64,000 nt of DNA from Providencia alcalifaciens (GTDB lineage Bacteria; Pseudomonadota; Gammaproteobacteria; Enterobacterales; Enterobacteriaceae), in contig NZ_OU659204.1 in assembly GCF_915403165.1 (NCBI RefSeq), forward strand, positions 3,348,001-3,412,000, read 5' to 3'. The notes under the pieces are model-generated. The model had not been told where the DNA came from. It made no database searches and was given only the letters and a program-made list of their open reading frames with translations. Both the position numbers and the translations under genes were made by a program. Below, piece after piece: positions 29,436-38,666 of this stretch (positions are counted from its first letter, which is position 1; each line of letters opens with the position of its first letter).

Positions 29436-30551
29436 TTATCTAACCCCTTCCCCTGTCCCCATTCGCTTTAAAAACCGCTGCTGATAACGCCACAAGGTTT
29501 TGGCATCAACACAGTGATAATCCATGCCAAATTGCGCGGCGGTTTGCTGAATAATACGAGCAAGCTCTGGGTAATGTCGGTGGTGCCAATTGGGGAATAA
29601 ATGGTGCGTCAGATGCAAATTCAGCCCGCCGAGCCAGTAAGTCAGGCACTTCGGCGTGGTTTGCCAATCATAGGTGGTTGAGAACGTATGAGTATAAAAC
29701 CCTTGCTCCATACGCCCTGAATCTGGCGCAGTATAAAAGGTAGCCTTCGCCCAATGAGTGCCCAAAATCAGCACCACAAAAATAAATGATGCGAACATTT
29801 GGCTAAGCAGATAAACACCCAATAACGTGCCAATGCCGATGCCATAAGGGGATAAAACCCAATACGGTAATAATATGGCTAAGAAAAGATGCAGGATTTT
29901 ACTCAGCAAAAATACCCCAATACCTTTCGCACCCTGATGGCGCATTTTTGGAGCCACGCGGGTGAAATGAAAACGGTCAAACCAATCGTAGCCCCAAATC
30001 AGCGCGGGAAAGGTCATTGCCGCTATCAACGGCCAATATAAATGCTGCCAACGCATAAACGGATACCAACGTTGGTATGGCGTTTGGCGCAGTAAAAAAT
30101 TCTCTTCAATATCCAGATCATAATGGCGAACATTGGTATGGGAATGGTGAAAAACAATATGCCGCACCCGCCAACAATCGGGGTCTAGCCCTAGAGGGAT
30201 TGTTACCCAGAAATTGACTATCCTATTAAGCGCCCCTCGCCGAAAAACGGCGTTATGAGAAGCATCGTGCACCATGTTAATCGCCAGCAATAAGGCAAAG
30301 AAAATAAACAGCGGATAACCCACAAAAAACAGCATTCCGCCTTGGGAGCTGAGCATCAGCCCGTAGCTGCCTAAACACACCAAAATCAGCGTCAAACTCT
30401 TGAGATAGACCCAGCTATCGGCAAAGCGGTGATCGCCCTTTTCTTGCAGATACCCCTTCGCCGCTTGCTGCAATGCACGGTGAAAAGCCAAATCATCCCG
30501 CTGGCGAAAAGCGAGGGGTGGTAATGGCTTAGGCTTGTACATCACGACCAT
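29436..30551 (-). CDS. Membrane fatty acid desaturase
   Basis: 371 residues. Three histidine boxes of di-iron membrane desaturases are visible: HDASH (95-99), HHSHTNVRH (135-143) and HLTHHLFPNWHH (about 305-316). Several hydrophobic segments lie between them. Family members introduce double bonds into fatty acyl chains bound to lipid, CoA or ACP. It is the last gene of the seven-gene operon and its start overlaps the sterol desaturase-type gene by 23 bases. The acyl substrate is probably the product of the upstream synthase genes. An ATG three codons later is an alternative start. Confidence 0.88.
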   Translation of the reverse strand: MVVMYKPKPLPPLAFRQRDDLAFHRALQQAAKGYLQEKGDHRFADSWVYLKSLTLILVCLGSYGLMLSSQGGMLFFVGYPLFIFFALLLAINMVHDASHNAVFRRGALNRIVNFWVTIPLGLDPDCWRVRHIVFHHSHTNVRHYDLDIEENFLLRQTPYQRWYPFMRWQHLYWPLIAAMTFPALIWGYDWFDRFHFTRVAPKMRHQGAKGIGVFLLSKILHLFLAILLPYWVLSPYGIGIGTLLGVYLLSQMFASFIFVVLILGTHWAKATFYTAPDSGRMEQGFYTHTFSTTYDWQTTPKCLTYWLGGLNLHLTHHLFPNWHHRHYPELARIIQQTAAQFGMDYHCVDAKTLWRYQQRFLKRMGTGEGVR

Positions 30552-31653
30552 CCACGGGCGTTGTCCCTATGCCTATTAGCACACAAGTGCTGTGCAGCCA
30601 TAACAGCGCACCCACCACCAGCCAGAATGGTGTTAGCCAGCCTGCAACGATGATCAATAACAGTGTCATGCTGGCAACCGAAAACCAGCTCCATTTCCCC
30701 CAACCATAGCCGCTTGATAAGCCAGACAACGCGACAGTCCCCGCCGCTAGCAGCAGAAATAACCCAACTTGCTCAAGGGTCGTTCCATTAAAACCGTACC
30801 CATAGCGATACACGTAGCCAATCACCAATGTGAACAGCAGCAATGTCCCGCCCACTAGCCCCATTTTTCCGATGTGATAACGAGGTGAATGCATCGGTTT
30901 ATTCGCTTTTTTCACGCCAAAAATACGCAAAAATGGGCGATTACTGTCTATCAGCGGATTTTCGGTAGCAGCCTCACCGCCAATACCGTATTGATGGGGC
31001 GTTTCAGGAGATTGTGAAAACGTCCCAAATAGCTTGTCCCAAATAATAAAGCTACCGCCAAAGTTACGATTGGCGTACCCGCCCGTTTTAATATGGTGAA
31101 CCCGATGATGATGCGGTGTCACCATCCACGCTTCCAACCATTTAAAACGGGGAATTAACCCACTGTGGTTAAAAAATTGAATGGTGTAATGAAGCACAGA
31201 TACCGTCATAAAGACGGTGAGCGGCACCCCCATCAAGGCCAATAACAGAAAGAAAGGAATAGAGGTGAGTGAGGAATACCACGAATTACGTACTCCTAAC
31301 GAGAGATTAAAATGCTCCCCTTGATGGTGCACCACATGCACTGCCCACAGAAGGCGGTAACGATGGTGCAAACGATGAAGCCAATAGAAACCTAAATCCC
31401 AAGCCAATAACGTAAACAACCATACCAGCCACGTTGGCCAGCTATCGGTAAGGCCAAAAGAAAAATGCGTGACCACAAAACCGTAGCAAAATAGTTCTAA
31501 CCCACGGAACAGCCACAGCATGATATGCCCAGAATTAAGGTTAAACACCACATCTTGCCAGCTGAATGAAACGCGCTTTTGGCGGGCTATAATCAGCGCT
31601 TCCACCATCACAATCAACACCATAAAGATAATGGGAAATGTCAGTTCATTCAT
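30529..31653 (-). CDS. Sterol desaturase/fatty acid hydroxylase family protein
   Basis: 374 residues. Histidine clusters HRLHH (93-97), HVVHHQGEH (106-114) and HHHRVHH (181-187) define the fatty acid hydroxylase superfamily (PF04116 type). The last 130 residues add four more hydrophobic helices beyond the catalytic core. Members hydroxylate or desaturate lipids using a di-iron centre at the membrane. It overlaps the PAP2-type gene by 4 bases (ATGA), implying coupled translation. Confidence 0.88.
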   Translation of the reverse strand: MNELTFPIIFMVLIVMVEALIIARQKRVSFSWQDVVFNLNSGHIMLWLFRGLELFCYGFVVTHFSFGLTDSWPTWLVWLFTLLAWDLGFYWLHRLHHRYRLLWAVHVVHHQGEHFNLSLGVRNSWYSSLTSIPFFLLLALMGVPLTVFMTVSVLHYTIQFFNHSGLIPRFKWLEAWMVTPHHHRVHHIKTGGYANRNFGGSFIIWDKLFGTFSQSPETPHQYGIGGEAATENPLIDSNRPFLRIFGVKKANKPMHSPRYHIGKMGLVGGTLLLFTLVIGYVYRYGYGFNGTTLEQVGLFLLLAAGTVALSGLSSGYGWGKWSWFSVASMTLLLIIVAGWLTPFWLVVGALLWLHSTCVLIGIGTTPVDGRDVQA

Positions 31654-32279
31654 CGCACTCTCCGTGACGGATTAACCGCCAATAAGCGAAACGTCAGTAA
31701 ACGAACAACCGTTGTCGCTATCCACGCACAAGCCGCGCCGCCAACCACATCAATAAACAGGTGCCGCTTCAGCATTAAGACAGAAAAAATAATCATCAAC
31801 GCCCACAATAGCCACAAGAGGTTTCTCAAAAATTGACCTTTTCGACACAAAGCCCCCCATGCAATTAACGTCAACGATACATGGAGCGAAGGCAGCATAT
31901 TTTGTGAGGTATCCACTTGCAATAACCCAGACAGTGCCTGCTGAGTCAACCCGCTCCCTATATTTTGAGGGAATTCTGCTGTAGTTGGATAAATCAAATA
32001 CACTAAGCCAGATAGCACCGCACAGAGGATCATCTGCCACATTAACGGCTTCACTTTTTCTGCGTTACTCAGCAGATAACCACAAGGAATAAAAAGAAAA
32101 AAAGAGAGATAGAGCCATACTGCGTTTGGTGAATAACCGATTGCATCATCAATCATCGTGGGGGAAATAACGTGTGCAGAGGAATAAATATGCCCCGTCA
32201 ATGAGTAGATAACCCCAACGCACCCCCAACCTAATAGTAAATACCCCACGCGCTGCCACGCTGACATCGACATTGTCAT
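31650..32279 (-). CDS. PAP2-superfamily membrane phosphatase/transferase
   Basis: 209 residues with about six transmembrane helices. MLPSLHVSLT fits the PSxH motif and LKRHLFIDVVGG fits the HxxxD motif of PAP2 (PF14378-like inositolphosphotransferase type). Such enzymes remove phosphate from lipid phosphates or transfer a phospho-headgroup. In this operon a role in placing or trimming a headgroup is a reasonable inference. It overlaps both neighbours by 4 bases. Confidence 0.75.
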   Translation of the reverse strand: MTMSMSAWQRVGYLLLGWGCVGVIYSLTGHIYSSAHVISPTMIDDAIGYSPNAVWLYLSFFLFIPCGYLLSNAEKVKPLMWQMILCAVLSGLVYLIYPTTAEFPQNIGSGLTQQALSGLLQVDTSQNMLPSLHVSLTLIAWGALCRKGQFLRNLLWLLWALMIIFSVLMLKRHLFIDVVGGAACAWIATTVVRLLTFRLLAVNPSRRVR

Positions 32280-33553
32280 ACCGCCTCCCGCGTGATCCGC
32301 CGGCGCTTAATTGCCATCACTGTCACAGGCAAGTCGGTGTTGAGTTGCCATTGAAGGTGCTCAGTCACTGCACCTTGCAGTTCAAAGTAGTCAGTTAGTG
32401 CTTGCTTACATCCTAATAGCACCGCTTCTTCACAATCCGCGGATAAAGTAAATAACTGCCCTTGTTGATGAAGTCGGTAATCTGTTTCCGTCGGTAGAGT
32501 ATTGCACATCACTCGGTTACAGGCGTCCGCAAACAGGGTTATTGGTTCACCTTGTTGATTGGTTAACACCAATTGATCATCGCTGCGCCCTTCAATGCAT
32601 TCAATGGCTATTTGCGCATCGCCGCAAGGGCATGGGGTCTCCCTAACGACCAAGATATCATCGAGTTGATAACGCACTATAGGCTGAGTTTGCCGCGTAA
32701 AATCGGTGATAATCGGTGAAAAACGGCGTTCATCAATCCACTGTTTTTCAATATGCAAAAAAGCTTCATTCAGATGCAATGTGCCATGAGGGCAGGTGCA
32801 GCCAAGAAAACCTTCCGTCGCTTGGTACACTTCGCCCACATCTGCAAAAATGGTTTTTAGCTGGGCTTTATCATCTGCATTTAGCACTTCCGCCACTGAT
32901 ATCACCCTTTTTGGGGTTAGTGAGCACTCATTTCGCTGCTGGCGCTTTGCAATTTCCACCAGCACCTGAGCAGGCGCAACAATAATGGTAGGCTGCCATT
33001 CATTAAGCGCAGCAAGATGCTCATCGAAATCTCCCAACAAGTCGTAAAACTGAAATGAGAGCCAGCGGTTATTCACACTTTCATATAAGTTATTGTTTGC
33101 ACGTAGAAACAGTGCAACACGCTCTCCAGCAAATAGTCCATCCGGCAGCATCTTAGCGAGCATGGTTCCCGACCAGCGGGCTTGCTCATTTGGGCTGACG
33201 ACAAACACACCCCGCTTTCCTGATGTCCCAGACGATAATCCCACACTGAATTTCCCCACTGTTGGGGAGAAATCACGAGAAGATTCGCTCTGCTTTGCGC
33301 AAGCAAGCAGCTCATCCACTTTCAGCCCTTGGGTATTCATGCGGTCAAAATGCTGCATCATCAAGGCTTTGTTCATCACAGGCCACTGAGTAAGCGCTTG
33401 CTCACAATATGCAGAAAAATAGGGACTGCGCCGTAAGAAACGGTGCGTAAATGCTGATAATTTTCGCTGTTGATATCGCTCTAGCGCTGCACTATCCGTA
33501 AAGCGCAGTCGGCGAGCCTGCCAGTAATACCACAGAATTTTCAGCAGTTTCAC
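32276..33553 (-). CDS. Adenylate-forming enzyme (PaaK/F390 synthetase-like)
   Basis: 425 residues. The phosphate-binding loop VGLSSGTSGKRGVF (104-117) is that of the AMP-forming ligase superfamily, in the PaaK-like branch. Two cysteine pairs, GCTCPHG and CPCGDAQ, resemble metal-binding sites seen in that branch. Such enzymes activate a carboxylate as an acyl-AMP. In Ole-type pathways an AMP-ligase acts on a beta-hydroxy acid. The substrate here is not known. It overlaps both neighbours by 4 bases. Confidence 0.8.
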   Translation of the reverse strand: MKLLKILWYYWQARRLRFTDSAALERYQQRKLSAFTHRFLRRSPYFSAYCEQALTQWPVMNKALMMQHFDRMNTQGLKVDELLACAKQSESSRDFSPTVGKFSVGLSSGTSGKRGVFVVSPNEQARWSGTMLAKMLPDGLFAGERVALFLRANNNLYESVNNRWLSFQFYDLLGDFDEHLAALNEWQPTIIVAPAQVLVEIAKRQQRNECSLTPKRVISVAEVLNADDKAQLKTIFADVGEVYQATEGFLGCTCPHGTLHLNEAFLHIEKQWIDERRFSPIITDFTRQTQPIVRYQLDDILVVRETPCPCGDAQIAIECIEGRSDDQLVLTNQQGEPITLFADACNRVMCNTLPTETDYRLHQQGQLFTLSADCEEAVLLGCKQALTDYFELQGAVTEHLQWQLNTDLPVTVMAIKRRRITREAV

Positions 33554-34350
33554 AGCTCGCCCTCATGACACAGTTGGATTGGTATCTGGCGTTTATCAAT
33601 CTGATGCAATTTATTGAGCGTGTCGTAATAGGCTTGGCGGTCATCCATAATCAGATTCGCCACCGCCATCGGCCCGCGCAATTCTCGGTAATTCGTTGGC
33701 GACCACGCTGCATCCCCCGCCAGCAAGATCCAGCCGCCATCCGTCGCCACACATAATCCAGTATGCCCCGCGGCATGACCCGGTAAGGGCACGGCAATTA
33801 AGGTTTTTTCTGGGTTTATTGCGTAGCCAAATCCTAATTCGGCTAAGGCTTCTGGCAGCGCAATACGCTCAAAGCCTTCATAAAACCGTGCTCTTTCTTC
33901 GAAATCTTCAGGGATCAATCCGCGCACAAAGGCTTTACGTAATGCGGAAAATCCAGTTAGATTGCGCGTTTTTTGCCACCCTTCCCCCGAACAGATCAGC
34001 GGTACAGAAGGGAAATCCCGTAGCCCTGCAATATGGTCACCATGGAAATGGGAAATAATCACCCCTGTAATATCAGCGGGCGTGATGCCATCCGCCTTGA
34101 GCTGAGAAACGAGAGCATCCTTGGTATCAAAATAGACAGGTGTAACCGCACGATATAACCGAATAATCCCTTCACGGGTGTGGTCATAAAAGTGGTCTGC
34201 ATACCCCGTATCAAATAGCCAGCGCTGACCATGCCCCTCAATCAGCCATGCCCGCGCAGGGAATTTACACGCTTTCATACTGGCACCTTTGAGGGCAACA
34301 CAACCGGGATGAGTACAATATCCTACTTCAAATACCCGAATATTCATCAT
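33550..34350 (-). CDS. MBL-fold metallo-hydrolase
   Basis: 266 residues. The metal-binding motif HFHGDH is at 101-106 and a second histidine lies in PGHAAGHTGL near 190-199; a later GDAAWSP supplies the bridging aspartate. This pattern is shared by lactonases and thioesterase-like metallo-beta-lactamase-fold enzymes. Within the lipid operon it could hydrolyse a lactone or thioester intermediate. An acyl-homoserine lactonase role is possible but less likely from context. Confidence 0.82.
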   Translation of the reverse strand: MMNIRVFEVGYCTHPGCVALKGASMKACKFPARAWLIEGHGQRWLFDTGYADHFYDHTREGIIRLYRAVTPVYFDTKDALVSQLKADGITPADITGVIISHFHGDHIAGLRDFPSVPLICSGEGWQKTRNLTGFSALRKAFVRGLIPEDFEERARFYEGFERIALPEALAELGFGYAINPEKTLIAVPLPGHAAGHTGLCVATDGGWILLAGDAAWSPTNYRELRGPMAVANLIMDDRQAYYDTLNKLHQIDKRQIPIQLCHEGEL

Positions 34351-35354
34351 GGTTTGCCCTCTTGATTTTCGTTAAGCCATTTTGCGGTGCGTGCTATGCC
34401 CTCCGCCATGGAGTAGCGTGGGATGTAACCGAGTTCCTGCTGAGCGCGTTCATTGTTTAAAATCATCGTAAAATAAGCAGCGCCGAGGCTATAACGGGTT
34501 AATAACGGCTCTTTTCGCTGCATAATCGCCAATTTTTCTAAGCAGAATGCTACGCCATATAATAGCGAATAAGGGGCAGATTTAATCTGGCATTCAGTCC
34601 CCGTTTGGGCAAATAGCGCACGTAATGTTGTCGCTAGTGGCTGAGGATCTTGGTTGGTAATATTAAATATCGAGCCGCTTTTTAACGGCTTTTGGGTTGC
34701 CAACATCATGGCATCCACCACGTTTTCGACGTAGGTCAAATCAAAAGCATTCTGCCCACCACCGGGTAAAATAAGTTTTCCATGACGCGCGCGAACTTGA
34801 GCCATTAACCGTGGTAAAAGCACACGGTCATGGGGGCCAAATAATCCACGAGGGCGCAAAATCACAAAGGTGGTTGAAGGATAATTCGGCACTATCTTGG
34901 CAATTTCCTGCTCTGCCAGAAATTTGGTGCGGGCATAATCGTTAGCAAATTGCGTGTTGCTCGTTGATTCGAAAATATTGTGCTGATGAGTAAAATTAAA
35001 ATAGATTGCAGGGGTGGAGATATGTACAAACCGCTCGATACCCTGCTCAGCTGCTGTCTGCGCCAAGGTTTTTGTTGCTTGCCAATTGATGGCTTCAAAT
35101 GTTTCACGTTCCCCCCATGGAGCCGACAGTGCGGCACAGTGCCAAATTGCCTGACACCCAGCCATCAATTCACGCGCGGTTTCTGGGGTCAACTGTGCTA
35201 ATTCAACAGGAATGAATACTGCCCCCGCATCCGTTAATTCCTGACCAATGGCTAAATCACGCCCGCAAGCTCTCACCTGATGCCCATCACGTAGCAAGAT
35301 TTCTGTGGCATTGCGCCCAAGCCCGCTGGTCGCGCCTGTGACTAAGATTTTCAT
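34347..35354 (-). CDS. NAD(P)-dependent epimerase/dehydratase-type reductase (OleD/3-beta-HSD-like)
   Basis: 335 residues. The N-terminal VTGATSGLGRNATEILLRDG is a Rossmann NAD(P) site, and YARTKFLAEQ holds the YxxxK catalytic pair. The overall length and pattern fit the extended SDR family that includes OleD and 3-beta-hydroxysteroid dehydrogenases. In olefin pathways OleD reduces the beta-keto acid made by OleA. Following a FabH/OleA-like enzyme, it may do the same here. Confidence 0.83.
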   Translation of the reverse strand: MKILVTGATSGLGRNATEILLRDGHQVRACGRDLAIGQELTDAGAVFIPVELAQLTPETARELMAGCQAIWHCAALSAPWGERETFEAINWQATKTLAQTAAEQGIERFVHISTPAIYFNFTHQHNIFESTSNTQFANDYARTKFLAEQEIAKIVPNYPSTTFVILRPRGLFGPHDRVLLPRLMAQVRARHGKLILPGGGQNAFDLTYVENVVDAMMLATQKPLKSGSIFNITNQDPQPLATTLRALFAQTGTECQIKSAPYSLLYGVAFCLEKLAIMQRKEPLLTRYSLGAAYFTMILNNERAQQELGYIPRYSMAEGIARTAKWLNENQEGKP

Positions 35355-36349
35355 GGTATAAGAACCAGTGCGGATAACGCCAAACCAGCTGCGGTTCCTA
35401 CCAGCATTACGTGGGATTTGCCATAAAAACGGTCGGTAATAATGGCTTCATGCAGCGCGGAAGGAATTGATGCCGCCACTTGGTTACCGTGTGTGGCATA
35501 GATATCGACTAACTGCTCGGCGGTGACACCAAGGCGTTTGCGCATATGTTCCAAGGATAAGTGACTCGCTTGATGGGGAACCACAGTATCTATCTGCGCT
35601 AAGGTCACTCCCGCTTGAGACAGTATTCTCTCCATAAAATCCTCAACCATAGCTGATGCCATTTTGAATAACGGTTTACCTTTCATGTGGAATAAAAAAT
35701 CGCTCGGCTCCATACCTGAGCGCGGATTACGGCGAGTACCACCCGCTCTGATCTCACAAAGGTCTAACCCTTCAGGATAGGTTTCCAGACGAAATGCCAA
35801 AATACCGCTATTCCCATCGCCGCGCTCAACAAGAGTACAAGCCGCACCATCCCCAAAAATAAGCGATGATTCCTCATGTTCCCAATCAATTCCTCTGGAA
35901 GCAATATCCGCAGAGACAATGGCAATTCGCCGATATTGATTAGTAGCGAGTAGCCCACCGGCGATTTGCAATGCCGATAAGTAACTCACACAGCTAGCAT
36001 TAACATCAAAGCAGGCAATGCCAGAATGAAGTGCTGAACTAGCGAGAATATGGGCTGCGCTACAAGGTAGGGCTTGAACGGGAATTGCCGATGCGCAAAT
36101 CAAGGCATCCACAGAGGCAGGGTCAATATGGTGGCGAGTTAATGCATCATGGATTGCGGCCGCGGCTAATTCAGCTTGGCTATCGGTATTGGATGCATGA
36201 TAGCGCCAGCGGATCCCCGAACGTTTTTCAACGTAACCGTTCGGCTTATTTAGACGTTTATCCAAATCCATCGACAAAATTTTATGTGCAGGTAGTGCGA
36301 TGCCAGAAGCAATAATTTTCAGTGGCACAAACGTGTTGGGGTTAAGCAT
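35351..36349 (-). CDS. FabH/OleA-like 3-oxoacyl synthase
   Basis: 332 residues. The thiolase-fold triad is intact: Cys120 in FDVNASCVSYL, His259 in VVPHQASH and Asn289 in ATHGNQVAAS. The family includes FabH and OleA; these condense an acyl-CoA or acyl-ACP with a second acyl unit. It is the first gene of the operon, preceded by AATAGGTAAAAA, and a gene-free stretch of 168 bases upstream should hold the promoter. Because FabH for normal fatty acid synthesis is normally in the fab cluster, this is a specialised paralogue. Confidence 0.85.
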   Translation of the reverse strand: MLNPNTFVPLKIIASGIALPAHKILSMDLDKRLNKPNGYVEKRSGIRWRYHASNTDSQAELAAAAIHDALTRHHIDPASVDALICASAIPVQALPCSAAHILASSALHSGIACFDVNASCVSYLSALQIAGGLLATNQYRRIAIVSADIASRGIDWEHEESSLIFGDGAACTLVERGDGNSGILAFRLETYPEGLDLCEIRAGGTRRNPRSGMEPSDFLFHMKGKPLFKMASAMVEDFMERILSQAGVTLAQIDTVVPHQASHLSLEHMRKRLGVTAEQLVDIYATHGNQVAASIPSALHEAIITDRFYGKSHVMLVGTAAGLALSALVLIP

Positions 36350-36517
36350 TTTTTACCTATTCTTGTTGTTTATTGCTTTATTAACCCTTCATTTATCAAA
36401 TAACTCGCCATCATGGTATCGGAAAAAGTGCATATAAAATAAATATTGGATAAGTCAGTCTATTTTCCATCAAATAAATGCGTTTAGCTTTTATTTCAAA
36501 GGCGGCAAGCGGTTATT

Positions 36518-37657
36518 TCAAAGGTGACGACCCATATTCAATACTCGAGCCACATTGCATGCTGTATTTTCTAAGTTTTCAGCCCCCTGATTGAGCGCCT
36601 CGCTAAGCGGAGACAATTTTGGAAGAATGCTAAATACCGCCGTTACACCTTCTTGGTGCAGCCTTTCCACTCCATCCCCTAACACACCGCTTAATGCAAT
36701 AACCGGAACCTGATGTTTTGCCGCGAGTCTCGCAATACCGATGGGTGCTTTTCCGCCGGCGGTTTGCCCATCCATGCTCCCTTCTCCGATGATCACCAAG
36801 TCGGCATCTTGTAAATGTTGCTCAAACGCTAAAGCGTCCATCACAATCTCAATACCAGATTTAAGCTCACCGCCGAGTAGCGCAGCGGCTGCAACGGCTA
36901 TTCCCCCCGCCGCGCCGCCACCTGCAAGATAACGATAATCAGTTCCCGTTAACTGTTGAAGAAGCGCCGCAAACTGGGTTAATCCGTTGTCCAACTCAGA
37001 CACCATTTCTGGCGTTGCCCCTTTTTGGGGACCAAAAATAGCGGCGGAACCTTGTTTTCCCACTAATGGGTTAGTCACATCACAAGCAATATCGATTTTG
37101 CACTGGGATAAACGCGGGTCAAGTTGCTGAATATCAATATGCGCTATCTGCAAAAGGATATTACCCGTATTCCCCAGCAATTGGTGGTTTTTATCATAAA
37201 ACCGGACACCCAGCGCCTGTAACATACCGACACCGCCATCCACGGTGGCGCTGCCGCCAATCCCTAAAATAATCCGCTCAACACCTTGAGTAAGGGCATT
37301 AGCGATTAATTCTCCTGTTCCATAGCTGTTCGTCAGCATCGGATTTCGCTTGGCTATAGGCACTAACATCAACCCACTGGCTTGCGCCATTTCAATCACC
37401 GCCGTCTTGCTTTCGGCTAATAATCCATAATAAGCCATCACAGGGAAGCCTAAGGGATCGGACACAGTTGCTGATATTTTTTTGCCTTGCTGCGCAGCGA
37501 CTAGCGCATCCACCGTTCCCTCCCCACCGTCAGCGACTGGCAGTGAAATATATTCTGCGTCAGGAAACACGCGTTTAAAGCCTTTTATGACTGATTGAGC
37601 CGCAAGCTCGGCGCTCATGCTCTCTTTAAAAGAGTCAGGTGCAATGATAATTTTCAT
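36518..37657 (-). CDS. garK: Glycerate 2-kinase (GarK/GlxK family)
   Basis: 379 residues. The N-terminus IIIAPDSFKESMSAELAAQS and SLPVADGGEGTVDAL, with the glycine-rich AGGGAAGGIAVAAAALLGGE, are hallmarks of the family. It phosphorylates D-glycerate to 2-phosphoglycerate, linking glycolate, glucarate or serine catabolism to glycolysis. No other glycerate genes are adjacent. A garK/glxK distinction is uncertain. Confidence 0.92.
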   Translation of the reverse strand: MKIIIAPDSFKESMSAELAAQSVIKGFKRVFPDAEYISLPVADGGEGTVDALVAAQQGKKISATVSDPLGFPVMAYYGLLAESKTAVIEMAQASGLMLVPIAKRNPMLTNSYGTGELIANALTQGVERIILGIGGSATVDGGVGMLQALGVRFYDKNHQLLGNTGNILLQIAHIDIQQLDPRLSQCKIDIACDVTNPLVGKQGSAAIFGPQKGATPEMVSELDNGLTQFAALLQQLTGTDYRYLAGGGAAGGIAVAAAALLGGELKSGIEIVMDALAFEQHLQDADLVIIGEGSMDGQTAGGKAPIGIARLAAKHQVPVIALSGVLGDGVERLHQEGVTAVFSILPKLSPLSEALNQGAENLENTACNVARVLNMGRHL

Positions 37658-38190
37658 TAATCCGCATTCCTTATTTGCACTGTGTAATATTTATCTTTAT
37701 TTCTATAAAATATTTAAAATAATGCCGATAATCAATAAACAAATCTGTATATTTATGACGAAGTAAATATAAATCTTTCTCTCGAAACATATTTATGAAT
37801 AATATATATATAAGTGTAACAACCCATTACCTAATTAATACTTTATTATTATTTTTTGCGTTATTTTCGTAAAAAATAACTCAGCAATTTTCGCCATAAA
37901 AATCACTCAAACCCCATAAAACTAGATTATTAAACCATTTAAATTGAAATAATCGAATACAAAACCCACAACCTCTTACAGCCTTACTCTCTAACTGAGT
38001 TATTAAAATAGCTATTAACTATCGAAAACAGCCTATCAATCCGTCATAAATATTGGTAATTAATTTAACTTAGCGGTTAAATACTCCTAAATTGATCCAG
38101 TCAATTTTCGATTACTCTCGCCAATTAAAGATAATAATATTTAATTATCTTTGAATACTATTATCTCAATAAAACTCGCATGGAGGGATC
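37658..38190. other. AT-rich intergenic region
   Basis: 533 bases, strongly AT-rich, with no credible coding frame. It must contain the divergent promoters of garK and the MrpJ-like gene. I see GGAGG immediately before the latter but cannot pick a promoter with confidence. Its AT-richness suggests an H-NS target. Confidence 0.6.
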
Positions 38191-38484
38191 ATGCTAGCTA
38201 ATCAACAATTCGATAACTATGAAGTATCCAATTACATTGGTTCATTTCTTAAACGACGACGTAAAGTTGTTGGGCTAACCGGCGCTGAACTCGCTTCTCG
38301 TTTAAGCATCAGCCAGCAACAGATTTCTCGCTATGAGCGAGGTGTCAATGCGATTACTATTCAAAATCTTTTGGGAATTTTGCATGCTTTAGAATTAAAA
38401 AAGCACGACATTGATGAGTTCCTACAAAATATTTTCAATTTTTATCATATCGATATTGATATGGAGAAAAAGTTGTTTAACTAG
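38191..38484 (+). CDS. MrpJ-like XRE-family regulator
   Basis: 97 residues. The HTH reads LTGAELASRLSISQQQISRY; SQQQISRYE is the hallmark of MrpJ-type regulators of Proteus and relatives, which coordinate fimbriae and motility. The start has GGAGG 6 bases upstream. It lies 11 kb from a fimbrial operon that has its own related regulator (49014-49331), so this may be a stand-alone paralogue. A hairpin follows the stop. Confidence 0.83.
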   Translation: MLANQQFDNYEVSNYIGSFLKRRRKVVGLTGAELASRLSISQQQISRYERGVNAITIQNLLGILHALELKKHDIDEFLQNIFNFYHIDIDMEKKLFN

Positions 38485-38512
38485 AAATTAATTTTACTAA
38501 ACAACTCGTTAG

Positions 38513-38540
38513 GTATAGAGAGGGTAACGCCTCTCTACCT
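38513..38540 (+). terminator. Weak hairpin after the MrpJ-like gene
   Basis: TAGAGAGG and CCTCTCTA form a perfect 8-base stem with a 6-base loop. There is only a C/T-rich stretch after it, so it is a doubtful intrinsic terminator. Confidence 0.5.
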
Positions 38541-38666
38541 CTTCTCTCTGACTTCCCCATAATTCCTCTCAATCCCCCTCATACCTGTGACAAAATCAAC
38601 GCCTATAAATCAACTTTGAACATTGCTATGATGGAAAAATTAGCAAATCTTGTGATGGAGATAACG

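Noticed and set aside
33550..34350. Quorum-quenching acyl-homoserine lactonase
   Set aside because: The HxHxDH motif fits many MBL hydrolases; the operon context favours a lipid-pathway role, and nothing specific supports lactonase activity on signals.
36481..36530. Direct repeat TTATTTCAAAGG next to the garK stop
   Set aside because: Two copies 25 bases apart are too short and isolated to support a function.
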